DNA of 26,773 nt from positions 1 to 26,773 of the forward strand of contig JBBSCB010000036.1 in NCBI GenBank assembly GCA_038250675.1, read 5' to 3'. This document shows positions 6,901-14,851 of the stretch, one piece after another (the stretch's first letter is position 1; each line of letters starts with the position of its first letter). The translations under genes and the position numbers were made by a program. The DNA is from JAICUF01 sp038250675. Lineage in GTDB: Bacteria > Gemmatimonadota > Gemmatimonadetes > Gemmatimonadales > GWC2-71-9. The notes beneath the pieces were generated by a model. It did no database searches and was not told the origin of the DNA. It was given only the letters and a program-made list of their open reading frames with translations.

Positions 6901-8150
6901 GTCTGGCCGGCCGGCTGACCCTGGACGCCGGTGTGTCCGGTACGGTTGCAAGCCCCGTCGTGACGGGCGGCCTCATCCTTGAGAACGGCGCGGCGCATTT
7001 CCCGATGCTGGGCGCGCTGTTCCACGACATGCGGCTCACCGCACACACCAATCAGGCCGGGACGTTCACACTCGACGGGACGGTGAGCTCGGGGCCGGGG
7101 CAGCTCGCCATCACCGGCAGCACTCCACTCTTTCCCAGCGCGGCCCGTCCGGGCCGGATCACGCTCAAGGGTACCGACTTCGAAGTCATCAATACCGACG
7201 ATGCGCACGCGATCGTCACGCCGGACCTGACGGTCACGACGACCGGCCGGCTGCTCAGCGTACAGGGGAGCGTGGCGATACCCATCGCCCACGTCCAGCT
7301 GGCGGAGATCCCGGTGACCGCCGTGCCGCCGTCTGATGATGTGGTCTTCGTGGACACGCTGGGAGGCACGGCGACGCCGAGCCGCCTGATCGCCGCGAAC
7401 GTGCGGGTCACACTGGGTGACAGCGTGACGTTCGAGGGGTTCAACTTCATGGCGTCGCTGGGCGGGCAGCTGCAGGTCAATGATCAGCCCGGCCGTCCCA
7501 CCACGGGCACCGGGATGATCGTGATTCAGGAGGGGCACTACAAGGCGTATGGCCAGAACCTGACGATTTCACAGGGACTTATCCGCTTTGCCGGCGGGCC
7601 AGTGGACAACCCCGGGCTCAACATCCGCGCGAGCCGGACGGCGGAAGACAGCGTCGTCGCCGGCCTCGACATCAAGGGCACGCTCAAGTCGCCCGACGTG
7701 ACGATCTTTTCGCAGCCCGCGATGTCGCAGAACCGCGCGCTGGAGTACATCGTGCTGGGCCATCCGCTGGGCGAGAACACCGGCGGCCCGCAGGGCAGCC
7801 TGATGTCGAAGGCCGTGAGCTCGCTGGGACTCCGGGGCGGCAACCTGCTGGCCAAGACGATCGGGACCGGCATCGGACTGGACGAGGCGAGGATCGAGAC
7901 CAAGGGCGATCTCAAACAGGCGTCGTTCGTGGCGGGTCGCTACCTCACACCCAACCTGTATATCAGCTATGGCATCGGGATCTTCGACCCAATCAGCACA
8001 CTGCGGCTGCGCTACGTCATCTCACGTCATTGGACGATCGAGGCCCAGAAGGGCCAGGCGATCGGTGCGGACGTGCTGTACAGGGTCGAGCGTGGCCCGA
8101 CCGACTCGCGGGGGGCACTCGCGCCGACGACTCCGGCCACGAGCCGCTGA
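3963..8150 (+). CDS. tamB: Translocation/assembly module protein TamB
   Basis: A 1395-residue protein of the TamB (AsmA-like, DUF490) family. One N-terminal membrane helix (about residues 11-29, YLAMVVVVPLVVGAALVWH) anchors it in the inner membrane; the body is Gly/Asp/Val-rich repetitive beta sequence expected to form a long hydrophobic groove across the periplasm. The C-terminal 300 residues carry the conserved TamB domain (for example VQEGHYKAYGQNLTISQG, with the VQ seen here as VI, then GLNIRASR, ALEYIVLGHPLGE). TamB partners TamA and is linked to lipid transport and outer-membrane protein assembly. The start is a GTG in the GTGA overlap with tamA, so translation is probably coupled. Three tandem modules of about 160 residues lie in the middle. 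Its stop is 11 bp from that of the convergent ABC transporter. Confidence 0.93.
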   Translation: MSPRARKILRYLAMVVVVPLVVGAALVWHGFSSESVAKRLIRLGLNKSGGSVTIGSISGSLRGPLTLRKISYASPLVTARVDSAVLQWSPTGLIRRQVKIDRLLIDGVHIVLPDSTPRDTSTPKEPHLPLDVLLGRVRAEHITVDAPHNVHVLNGTVRLTGRATDYRIAASARIASAALADTTPLTISGRGDLEHLLLDRAVADLYAGTVTADGRVSWYPHISWNLGVVARGIRPARVLARGQRWPGAVSAWLKTAGRIDSVGPVGVAAVDSLGGAIRGRPVSGTLAVHFTGARYEIPSLDVGWGSAHLVASGFVADTIRLRYDATVGNIALLMPQASGSVTLAGTAAGPRATPRVQTRIAARNVAYGTTRVSRVAGRADIGLAPTDPLHVDLHAEGIRLGTNRVDSAVLAVRGTEQRHHLTLAAAAPAARLNLAATGGRTGSRWSGRIGTLSVASGVAGRWALTQRATLTASAGAGVGAATLGQLCLAAERAPDSRICAGGTWRGPAGWRLTSTVDRLPLALVDSLLPDSSLWKGRGLSGDLQAQIDVNTIGHRLAGTLHADVRGAGIDYREPTDTAAERVVFDTAAVDVRAGADGVHGTLALRASHPDSGAIGNLSASVALPRYTRLGLPIKSQPFTAKVDGGIPDLALLRPFTTADSLSGKLTIGLTGDGTLGAPHIAGGASLAAFNIWLPGGRAGRGDVDLTVASTVQSDRTITADLRVAPRGVIYDYTLDLLPQRVVVDSGGLRVQAGPDGLRAGFGLRLTDSTGRRRLASLATRLDLPHYTSLSQTLRLEPMTFNLSLDIPNLGVMRLVTPGIDTLNGSLVVAAAAHGTIAAPQVTGTLRLADLDAHLIQGSTVTGAVDGDLRADVAADSTLSLDLRVAPRDMVLAHTENGVPRRITVDSTMLEVRVGREGLRGDAQLHFDERATQLGRVSGHVTLPQYTRIGTPMDPQPVTASLTGRVDDLSFAKAFSSQVDSLAGRLTLDAGVSGTVASPVVTGGLILENGAAHFPMLGALFHDMRLTAHTNQAGTFTLDGTVSSGPGQLAITGSTPLFPSAARPGRITLKGTDFEVINTDDAHAIVTPDLTVTTTGRLLSVQGSVAIPIAHVQLAEIPVTAVPPSDDVVFVDTLGGTATPSRLIAANVRVTLGDSVTFEGFNFMASLGGQLQVNDQPGRPTTGTGMIVIQEGHYKAYGQNLTISQGLIRFAGGPVDNPGLNIRASRTAEDSVVAGLDIKGTLKSPDVTIFSQPAMSQNRALEYIVLGHPLGENTGGPQGSLMSKAVSSLGLRGGNLLAKTIGTGIGLDEARIETKGDLKQASFVAGRYLTPNLYISYGIGIFDPISTLRLRYVISRHWTIEAQKGQAIGADVLYRVERGPTDSRGALAPTTPATSR
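5640..7080 (+). repeat. Three tandem ~160-residue modules within TamB
   Basis: The protein repeats a module marked by LPRYTRLG (Leu at codon 623), LPHYTSLS (codon 783) and LPQYTRIG (codon 942), spacings 160 and 159 residues. Each marker is followed by QP or EP with T/F, a DL or NL step, an F or V then DSLxGxLT-like, a GTxxxPxxxG step and an LPG/IQG/MLG end. Each is preceded by a VDxxxLxVxxGxxGLxG step. Copies are clearly diverged, so this is a protein-level repeat. Confidence 0.75.
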
Positions 8151-8161
8151 CGCCGCCCGGC

Positions 8162-9919
8162 TCAGGCGATCCGCCGTACCTCGCCCTCACCCACCTGCTG
8201 ACGCCACATGGCGGCGTAGAGGCCGCCGCGGGCCAGCAGCTCCACATGCCGGCCGGACTCGATGATCGAGCCGCGCTCGAGCACGTGAATGCGGTCCGCG
8301 TGCATCACGGTGGAAAGCCGGTGCGCGATGAGCACCGTGATGACCTCGTGGCTCGCCGCCACCTGCCGCATCGTATGCGCCACCTCCTCCTCGGTGAGCG
8401 AATCCAGCGCCGACGTGGCCTCGTCGAACACGAGCAGGTGCGGCTGGCGCAGGAGGGCCCGGGCGATGGCCAGCCGCTGCTTTTCGCCGCCGGACACCTT
8501 GACCCCGCCCTCGCCGATCACCGTGTCGAGCCCGCGATCCGCCCGCGCCAGCAGGCTGTCCGCGGCGGCCTTGTGCAGCACGTCCAGACACTGCGCGTCG
8601 GTGGCACCCGGCCGGACGAACAGCAGGTTCTCCCGGATGGTACCGGAGAAGAGCTGGGCGTCCTGCGTGACCAGCCCGATATCCTCGCGGAGATCGTCCA
8701 CTTCCACTTCGTCATGGGCGTGACCGTTGTAGAGCACGCGGCCGGCGGCGGGCTGGTAGAGGCCCACGATCAGCTTGACCAGCGTGGATTTGCCGGCACC
8801 GGACGGGCCCACGAACGCCGCCGTCTGCCCGCGGGACACCTCGAACGACACGTCCCGCAGAGCGGGCGACGTCGCGGTAAGGTGAGTGAAGGTGACGTGC
8901 TCGAAGGTGAGCGTCCGCAGCGGCCCGACGTGCGCCGGATGCTCGGGCACCGGCGCGAGCGGCATGGCCAGGATCTCCTCGAAGTTGGCCAGCGACGCCT
9001 CGGTCTCCCGATACAGGTTGATCACGTTCCCCATCTCCTGCAGCGGGCCAAAGATGAAGAACGAGTAGATGAGCAGCGAGAAGAACTGCCCCACTGTGAT
9101 CTGCTGCGCAAAGATGAGGTACAGCATGAAGAACAGGATGCACGTGCGCAGGAAGTTGACCACCGTGCCCTGGATGAAACTCAGGCTCCGGAGGTAGCGG
9201 ACCTTCTTCAGCTCGAGCTGCAGAATCTTGTCGGTGGTGGCGTTGAGCCGGCCGACTTCCTGGTCGGCCAGGCCCAGACTCTTGACCAGCTCGATGTTGC
9301 GGAGCGATTCGGTCGTCGCACCCGCCAGCGCGGTCGTCTCGGCCACGATCACCTTCTGGACCGCCTTGACCTTCCGGCTCAGCGTGGAGCTCACGAGGAA
9401 GAGCAGCGGGATGGTGAGCAGGAACGCCGGCGCCACCGCCCAGTGGACGTTGTAGGCGTAGATCATCACGAAGGTGATGCCCACCAGCGTGGTGAACAGC
9501 ACGTTGATGGCGGCGGTCACGAAGCGCTCGACGTCGTTCCGCGCCTTCTGAAGCTTGCCGAGCGTCTCGCCGCTGCGCTGGTCCTCGAAGACCGAATAGG
9601 GGAGCCGGAGGGAATGCCGGATCCCGTCGGCGTACATCCGGGCCCCCAGCCGCTGGACGATCACGTTGACGAAATAGTCCTGGAAGTTCTTGGCCACCCG
9701 CGATATGAACGCCACGCCCACGGCCGCACCGAGGAGGAGCAGCACGCCGTGAAAGAACTGGCTGGTGGTGTAGTCCTTGTACTTGGTGGCGTAGTCGTCG
9801 ATGACGTGGCGGAAGATCAGCGGGTCGAGCAGGGAGAAGACCTGGTTCATCGTCGCGAGGAAGAGCGCGAGAATGACGAGGTTGCGGTAGTTGCGAAGAT
9901 AGGACCAGAGCAGGCGCAT
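8162..9919 (-). CDS. ABC exporter, fused membrane and ATPase domains
   Basis: A 585-residue half-transporter of the MsbA/multidrug type; two copies would form a working exporter in the inner membrane. The N-terminal region has six membrane helices (first at about 13-35, NLVILALFLATMNQVFSLL). The ATPase domain shows Walker A GPSGAGKS (371-378), a Q-loop (LVTQDAQLFSG), the signature VSGGEKQ (475-481), Walker B LLVFDEA with Asp499 and Glu500, and the switch His in LIAHRLS. All catalytic residues are present. The ATG at 9919 was chosen because the membrane domain begins there; the longer frame adds 78 Arg/Pro-rich residues across the divergent spacer. There is no clear Shine-Dalgarno. Lipid, drug or peptide are all possible substrates. 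It converges on tamB, so an envelope-lipid role is possible but unproven. Confidence 0.93.
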   Translation of the reverse strand: MRLLWSYLRNYRNLVILALFLATMNQVFSLLDPLIFRHVIDDYATKYKDYTTSQFFHGVLLLLGAAVGVAFISRVAKNFQDYFVNVIVQRLGARMYADGIRHSLRLPYSVFEDQRSGETLGKLQKARNDVERFVTAAINVLFTTLVGITFVMIYAYNVHWAVAPAFLLTIPLLFLVSSTLSRKVKAVQKVIVAETTALAGATTESLRNIELVKSLGLADQEVGRLNATTDKILQLELKKVRYLRSLSFIQGTVVNFLRTCILFFMLYLIFAQQITVGQFFSLLIYSFFIFGPLQEMGNVINLYRETEASLANFEEILAMPLAPVPEHPAHVGPLRTLTFEHVTFTHLTATSPALRDVSFEVSRGQTAAFVGPSGAGKSTLVKLIVGLYQPAAGRVLYNGHAHDEVEVDDLREDIGLVTQDAQLFSGTIRENLLFVRPGATDAQCLDVLHKAAADSLLARADRGLDTVIGEGGVKVSGGEKQRLAIARALLRQPHLLVFDEATSALDSLTEEEVAHTMRQVAASHEVITVLIAHRLSTVMHADRIHVLERGSIIESGRHVELLARGGLYAAMWRQQVGEGEVRRIA

Positions 9920-9993
9920 CGTCGGAATCAGGGCTGAGGTTGGCCCGGAGAGTATGGACGGCCGGCGGTGGGCGCAAGCGGAAGCCGCAGTGA

Positions 9994-10011
9994 CGCTGCG
10001 ATTGCGCAGCG
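9994..10011. promoter_or_regulatory. Inverted repeat in the divergent promoter region
   Basis: CGCTGCG (9994-10000) and CGCAGCG (10005-10011) are perfect inverted arms around ATTG. It lies in the 117-bp spacer between the ABC exporter and the GWxTD-like gene and could be an operator or a leader hairpin of the rightward gene. A weak minus-strand promoter match (TTGCGC, 17 bases, TACTCT, at 9977-9949 read leftwards) lies beside it. Confidence 0.3.
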
Positions 10012-10036
10012 GCGGTCGCGGGTGCAGGTTCACCAC

Positions 10037-12283
10037 ATGCAGCGTGCACGGCTGATTCTGGCCTTCATCGGCGCTCTCGCACCGGTCGCCGCCCGTCCCC
10101 AGCAGGTCGCTCCGCCGACGGTCCCCGAGGGCGGAGTACATTCGTGCGCCCAAGCCGATGACGCGCTCGCCGCGATCATGACGAACGGCGGATTATCCGC
10201 GCTGCCGCCGGATTCCACGGCAGCTCCCCCTCGTGCCATGAATGAGACGCTCTTCGAGCTCACCACACTCGTCCTGGGGAACCCGCCCTGTGCCGCGGCG
10301 CTTGCGGTGCGCGGCGTCTTCAAGTGGCGCCTCGTAGGCAGCCATGTCGCCCCACGTGACGCGCTGGGCCAGCGACCCGGCACCAGTTGGGCGGAGGATG
10401 CAGTACGCGATTTCGCGACCGCCGCCAGGGAAGGACGCGACGGCGCTGGGGGATCGGACGCCGCCGTGCTCGCCGCGGAGGCGCTGCTGCAGGGTGGGCT
10501 GAAGAGCCAGGGCATGGTCGATGAGGTGGCCGGCGGGCTCATCGCGGCGCTCGCGCGGCCCGGCCGCGCCGACGACTCGACCCGCGCGCTGGTCCGTGGC
10601 CGGCTGGCCCGATGGGTCTGGCAGCCGGCCGTGGCGGATTCCGCCTTCGATGCGTACCGCGTGGCCGGTGGAAATGCGGGCATGGCCGCATTGGAGCTGG
10701 CCCGTATCCGGCTGGCGACAGGCGACGCCCGTGGCGACTCGCTCTACTACCAGGCGGCCGCATCCGGAGACTCCGCCGTGCGGGCGGAACTCATCGCCGA
10801 TATCGCGCTCATCGCCGATTCCGCCGCGCTCGATACTCTGGTCGACACGCTCGACACCCGCAACCGGCCGGACAGGCTCCGCCAATTCTGGGAGACGCGC
10901 GACGTTCGCTCACTACGCGAGCGCGGCTCCCGCCTGCGGGAGCACTACCGCCGGATCGGCTATGCGCTGGCGCATTACCGCCTTCGGACCTATCCGCGGC
11001 GGTACGAGACTTTCGAACTGTGGCGAAACCCGCGGGCACCGTTCGATGACCGCGGGCTCATCTACGTGCGTCACGGCCCGCCAGACGAATCGGCGACTGC
11101 GATTGCCGTGTCACCGCCGGAGAGCGAGGATGCCGTCCCGGCCGACGAGCCGGACAGCAAGCAGATCGCCATCACGGTGCCCGATCCGATGCTCGATATC
11201 TCCAACGGCCGCCTCCGCACCACGATCTGCCCCAACGTGAGCTGGCTCTACCGGCGGCCGGAGGGAAATCTCGTGTTTCACTTTTCCGCGCGGGACGACA
11301 TCTCCGACTGGCGGCTGGTCGAGACGCTGTACAACGTGGAGGGCCGGAATGGCTCAGCCACAAACCGGCTACGCCGGAGCTATGAGGCCTGTGCGCCCAT
11401 CGAGGGACTGTTCGCATCGCGGGTCAACATCGATCCGATCTACGGCAAGCTGGCGTTCCGACCCAGCCCCATGGACGATCAGGAGGAACTGAAGCTGACG
11501 ACGCGGAGCCGCAAGGTCGGCACCACGACCGACTCCTATGAGCTGCGTTTCGCGCATCCGCTTTCCGCCACGCTCCAGACCTACGGGCTCTTCGGGGCCT
11601 CGGCCCGGTCGGCCCGGGTGCTCACCGTCGTCGCGGTTCCCGTCGGCCAGCTCCCGCTCGGTCCGGATTCGGTCGCCGACATCCGGCTCCGCCTGGTGGC
11701 AACGGCCGGCAGCGTCGTGGTGGAGGCCGACACCACACGACGGCTCCGGATCCACGGCGATCCGGGCGCACTCGTCCTGCTGGCGGAGGAGCTGCCGCTC
11801 CGCTCCGGCGCCTGGGATCTTGGCCTCGTGATCAGTGATGAGGGATCGACCGGGCAGTACTTTCGCCAGAGTGACGTCGTGGTGCCGGCGGAATCCGGGC
11901 TGTCACTCAGCGACATCGTGCTCGCCCAGGAGCAGGACGGCCTGCCGTGGATGGGGCGTGACGGGGTGGTGTCGCTCAACGCATTGGGCGCCTATGCCCA
12001 GGGCCACCCCATCGTGCTGTACTACGAAGAAGCCGGCGATGCATCCAGCCGCACGACGCACATCACGATCAGGGATGAGCACAACACCGTTACCCTGGCC
12101 TTCACCGAGCGGCCCGGTGCCGGCGTCGTTGCCGTCCGTCGCAACGTCGATACCCACGGCCTGCGCCCCGGCCCGCTCACCATCACGGTGGCGGTGACCG
12201 ATGGCGCGGGACATACCGCGGCGCGCACCGTGCACGCACGTCTGACACCCCAGCCACGCACCCCCGTCCGATCCCCAAAGTGA
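10037..12283 (+). CDS. Secreted GWxTD-domain-like protein
   Basis: A 748-residue exported protein. The N-terminus (MQRARLILAFIGALAPVAARPQQ) is a Sec signal peptide cut near AARPQQ. Residues 50-300 are helical and TPR-like. Near residue 335 comes FDDRGLIYVRHGPPDES, which matches the conserved DRGxxYIRxGxPDE part of the GWxTD domain found in Bacteroidota, Acidobacteriota and Gemmatimonadota. The GW and TD residues that name the family are not visible (RRYETFELWRNPRAPFDD stands there), so this is a divergent member. The C-terminal 350 residues are beta-rich, with pairs of Ig-like strands. The family has no settled function. The ATG at 10037 starts the signal peptide directly; upstream in-frame codons are unlike a signal. 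It is divergent from the ABC exporter and 42 bp upstream of a hydrolase. Confidence 0.75.
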   Translation: MQRARLILAFIGALAPVAARPQQVAPPTVPEGGVHSCAQADDALAAIMTNGGLSALPPDSTAAPPRAMNETLFELTTLVLGNPPCAAALAVRGVFKWRLVGSHVAPRDALGQRPGTSWAEDAVRDFATAAREGRDGAGGSDAAVLAAEALLQGGLKSQGMVDEVAGGLIAALARPGRADDSTRALVRGRLARWVWQPAVADSAFDAYRVAGGNAGMAALELARIRLATGDARGDSLYYQAAASGDSAVRAELIADIALIADSAALDTLVDTLDTRNRPDRLRQFWETRDVRSLRERGSRLREHYRRIGYALAHYRLRTYPRRYETFELWRNPRAPFDDRGLIYVRHGPPDESATAIAVSPPESEDAVPADEPDSKQIAITVPDPMLDISNGRLRTTICPNVSWLYRRPEGNLVFHFSARDDISDWRLVETLYNVEGRNGSATNRLRRSYEACAPIEGLFASRVNIDPIYGKLAFRPSPMDDQEELKLTTRSRKVGTTTDSYELRFAHPLSATLQTYGLFGASARSARVLTVVAVPVGQLPLGPDSVADIRLRLVATAGSVVVEADTTRRLRIHGDPGALVLLAEELPLRSGAWDLGLVISDEGSTGQYFRQSDVVVPAESGLSLSDIVLAQEQDGLPWMGRDGVVSLNALGAYAQGHPIVLYYEEAGDASSRTTHITIRDEHNTVTLAFTERPGAGVVAVRRNVDTHGLRPGPLTITVAVTDGAGHTAARTVHARLTPQPRTPVRSPK

Positions 12284-12325
12284 CGCGCGACTGGCGCCGC
12301 GCGCCCGCGCGGCCCATTGTTGGCC

Positions 12326-13528
12326 ATGCACTACACTCCCCCGCCCCGCTGGCGCCCGCTGCTGGCCTTCGGCATCGCGGTACTGGCGCTTGGCACCGCG
12401 CTGTGGATCGTCGTGCCCCCGCCCACGCGCGCGCTCCTGGCGCTGGCCGTCGTCGCCCCCGAAATCGCCCTCTGGATTCTGTTGCTGGCCGTCGCGGCCA
12501 TGCTGTTCGCGATGCCCGATCGCCACCGCTGGCAGCTCTCGCGTGTGGCACTCGCCATGGCGATCCTCGCGGCCGGCCTTGCCGCCACGCCGTTCGCCCG
12601 CTTCTCGGCCGCCGCGCACCAGGCCGATCTCAACATGACCGCCGCGCTTGGCACCGACTTCCTGCGCGGCGTGCCGGCCGACGTCCGCGCCGCGATGCGG
12701 TCGGGCCCGCTGCTCCCCGGCGAACTGATCGGCGGCATCGCCACCGGGTCGTCACGGATCACCCGCGGCGTCACCTTTGCCACGCCGGCCGGCGGGCCGC
12801 TCACCCTCGACGTCTATCAGCCGACCACCGACGGGCCGCATCCGGTCATCGTGCAGATCTACGGCGGGGCGTGGCGCTCCGGCACGCCGGATGCCAACGC
12901 CACCGTTGCCCGGTACCTGGCCGGCCACGGCTACGTCGTCGTTGCACCGGACTACCGCCACGCGCCGGCCTGGCACTGGCCCACGCAGCTCGAGGACACC
13001 CGCTCGGCGCTGGCCTGGGTCCGCGAGCACGCCGCCGAGTATGGCGGCGATCCGTCGCGACTGGGGCTGGTGGGACGATCGTCTGGCGCGCAGCTGGCGC
13101 TCATCGCGGCGTACGAGCGCGGCGCGCCGCGGGTGAAAGCGGTCGTCGACCTGTACGGACCGGTGGACCTGCTGGATGGCTGGGAGGATCCGCCCACGCC
13201 GGATCCGCTCGGCGTGCGTGGTGTGCTGGAGGACTTCCTTAATGGCACGCCGGCCGAACGGGCGGCGGCGTACCGCGACGCGTCACCGCTGGCCTACGTC
13301 ACCCGTCCGCTGCCGCCGACGCTGCTGATTTACGGCGGCGGCGATCACGTGGTCCGGCCGGAGTTCGGCCTCACGCTGTTCCAGCGGCTCCGCCGCAGCG
13401 GCACGACGACCGCGTTCGTGCCGATCCCCTGGGCCGAACACGGATTCGACGCCGTGCCCAACGGGCCCAGCGGGCAGCTGGCGCTCTACGAGATGGAGCG
13501 ATTCCTCGCCTGGGCACTCCGGCGCTGA
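12326..13528 (+). CDS. Membrane-anchored alpha/beta hydrolase (esterase/peptidase-like)
   Basis: A 400-residue protein. Residues 11-90 contain three hydrophobic helices (about 11-30, 36-62 and 72-89), and residues 145-400 are an alpha/beta hydrolase of the BD-FAE/hormone-sensitive-lipase type. Visible catalytic parts are the oxyanion-loop IYGGAW (178-183, a variant of HGG), the nucleophile elbow GRSSG (Ser252), Asp340 in GGGDH and His372 in AEHGF. It would cleave an ester or amide, probably outside the inner membrane. The ATG at 12326 is preferred; two TTG codons 6 and 9 bases upstream are alternatives, and no good Shine-Dalgarno is seen. It follows the GWxTD-like gene by 42 bp on the same strand, so co-transcription is likely. 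Its stop is 3 bp from that of the convergent M14 gene. Confidence 0.88.
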   Translation: MHYTPPPRWRPLLAFGIAVLALGTALWIVVPPPTRALLALAVVAPEIALWILLLAVAAMLFAMPDRHRWQLSRVALAMAILAAGLAATPFARFSAAAHQADLNMTAALGTDFLRGVPADVRAAMRSGPLLPGELIGGIATGSSRITRGVTFATPAGGPLTLDVYQPTTDGPHPVIVQIYGGAWRSGTPDANATVARYLAGHGYVVVAPDYRHAPAWHWPTQLEDTRSALAWVREHAAEYGGDPSRLGLVGRSSGAQLALIAAYERGAPRVKAVVDLYGPVDLLDGWEDPPTPDPLGVRGVLEDFLNGTPAERAAAYRDASPLAYVTRPLPPTLLIYGGGDHVVRPEFGLTLFQRLRRSGTTTAFVPIPWAEHGFDAVPNGPSGQLALYEMERFLAWALRR

Positions 13529-13531
13529 CGA

Positions 13532-14851
13532 TCAGCGGGCGGGGATGGTCCGCACCAGCGCACTCGTGGAGTCTTCTCCTCGCCGAAGGTCGAACCGCGC
13601 CGGCGCCCCGATCCTGAGCCAGCGCTGGCCACCCTGAGTGGTCAGCGCCTCGGGGGCAGGATGCAGGAACAGCCCGGTCGCGTCGATCGTGTCGATCGCC
13701 GTCACCGCGCTGAGATCCCCCACCTCGCGCACCCGTCCGTCGGTGCGGCGCACCGGATTGTCGTAGTTGATCGCCACGTCCGCCGGCACCGGCTGCCGCC
13801 CCGGCAGCACCAGCGTCCCTCCCCGGACCACGACGTCCACCGCACCGCCCGTGTTGTAGAGCAGGCCATCGTACGCCCCGGGATCGGCCGCCCGGTAGCT
13901 GCCCGTGGCGATGGCATCCAGCGCGCCCAGCATTGCCGCGACATTGAGCGCGCGCAGCCGCTGCTTGCCGGGATCGCCGGGCAGCGCTCCGCTCTCGATG
14001 AGCACGGTGCTCGTCCCCCATTGCTGCATCAGGTCGCCGAACGCGCGCGGGTTGAACGTGTCGTCGTACTTGGCGATCCGGCCCGGGATGGCATGGCCCA
14101 GCAGCTCGACCAGTGTCGCCGCCACGAGGCGCGCCCGCGACCGGACCTCGTTGTAGCTCCGCCCTTCGTCGTACGCCGGCGCCAAAAGTGCGATGCCGGA
14201 CTGCACGCCGCCCGTGCCCACCCGGGTCCGTGCACCCTGATCGTGAAGGTTGAAGCCGAACGCCGGCCGGACCCGCTCGCGGATCGACTTGAGCGCGCGC
14301 GCCTCGGGCGTGGCCAGCCGCCGCGCATCACGGTTGATGTCGACACCCACGGCGTTCTCCCGCTGGAACAGTTCCGCGCCGTCCGGATTGAGCATGGGAA
14401 CGAACACGAGCGTCAGCGCGCGATTGAGCCGGCCCCGGAGCGGGTCGTCGGTCGCGTCCGCCAGGAAGCGGAAGATGTCCGCCAGCGCCATCGTCGCGGT
14501 GGACTCGTCGCCGTGCATCTGGGACCACAGCAGCACGGTGATCGGTCCGTGGCCAAAGGTGACAGCCCTGATCTCCCGCCCCAGCAGCGAGCGTCCGATT
14601 GCCTCGGTCCGGAGATCGGGCGATGTGAGCGCCGGCCCGGCGGCGCGCCAGAACTCCGCATGGGTAAAGCGCCGATCGGTGATCGCGTCCGTCCGGTAGC
14701 GCTCCGCAATCCGAAACCCGTTGGCCAGCACCACCCCGGAACAGCAGGCGTCACCGTGGTCCGGGGCCGGAGCGCGCGCGGCCGGCGAGCAGGCACCGAG
14801 CGCCATAATGGCCAGCGCGAGGGCGAGTGCACGGAGCGGGTGGCCCCTCAT
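13532..14851 (-). CDS. M14-family zinc carboxypeptidase, lipoprotein
   Basis: A 439-residue metallopeptidase. The N-terminus is a lipoprotein signal: a hydrophobic stretch and the lipobox LGAC, with Cys21 as the lipidated residue. Zinc ligands fit His113 and Glu116 (in SQMHGDES) and His203 (in FNLHDQ); Asn173/Arg174 (DINRD) are the substrate-carboxylate binders and Glu286 (VLIESG) the general base. RSLLGREIRAV and MLNPDG are further M14 marks. The C-terminal 120 residues look like a beta-sandwich. It should trim peptides, possibly peptidoglycan or scavenged ones, at the cell envelope. The ATG overlaps the stop of the upstream lipoprotein gene as ATGA, so the two are translationally coupled. 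All catalytic residues are present. Confidence 0.93.
   Translation of the reverse strand: MRGHPLRALALALAIMALGACSPAARAPAPDHGDACCSGVVLANGFRIAERYRTDAITDRRFTHAEFWRAAGPALTSPDLRTEAIGRSLLGREIRAVTFGHGPITVLLWSQMHGDESTATMALADIFRFLADATDDPLRGRLNRALTLVFVPMLNPDGAELFQRENAVGVDINRDARRLATPEARALKSIRERVRPAFGFNLHDQGARTRVGTGGVQSGIALLAPAYDEGRSYNEVRSRARLVAATLVELLGHAIPGRIAKYDDTFNPRAFGDLMQQWGTSTVLIESGALPGDPGKQRLRALNVAAMLGALDAIATGSYRAADPGAYDGLLYNTGGAVDVVVRGGTLVLPGRQPVPADVAINYDNPVRRTDGRVREVGDLSAVTAIDTIDATGLFLHPAPEALTTQGGQRWLRIGAPARFDLRRGEDSTSALVRTIPAR

Noticed and set aside
8030..9937. A 635-codon plus-strand frame antisense to the ABC exporter
   Set aside because: It is Glu/Arg/Gly/His-rich without domain motifs and mirrors the codon bias of a real gene whose ATPase motifs are all intact on the other strand.
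12280..13242. A 320-codon frame overlapping the alpha/beta hydrolase
   Set aside because: It is Arg/His/Gly-rich shadow sequence; the other frame has the complete catalytic triad.
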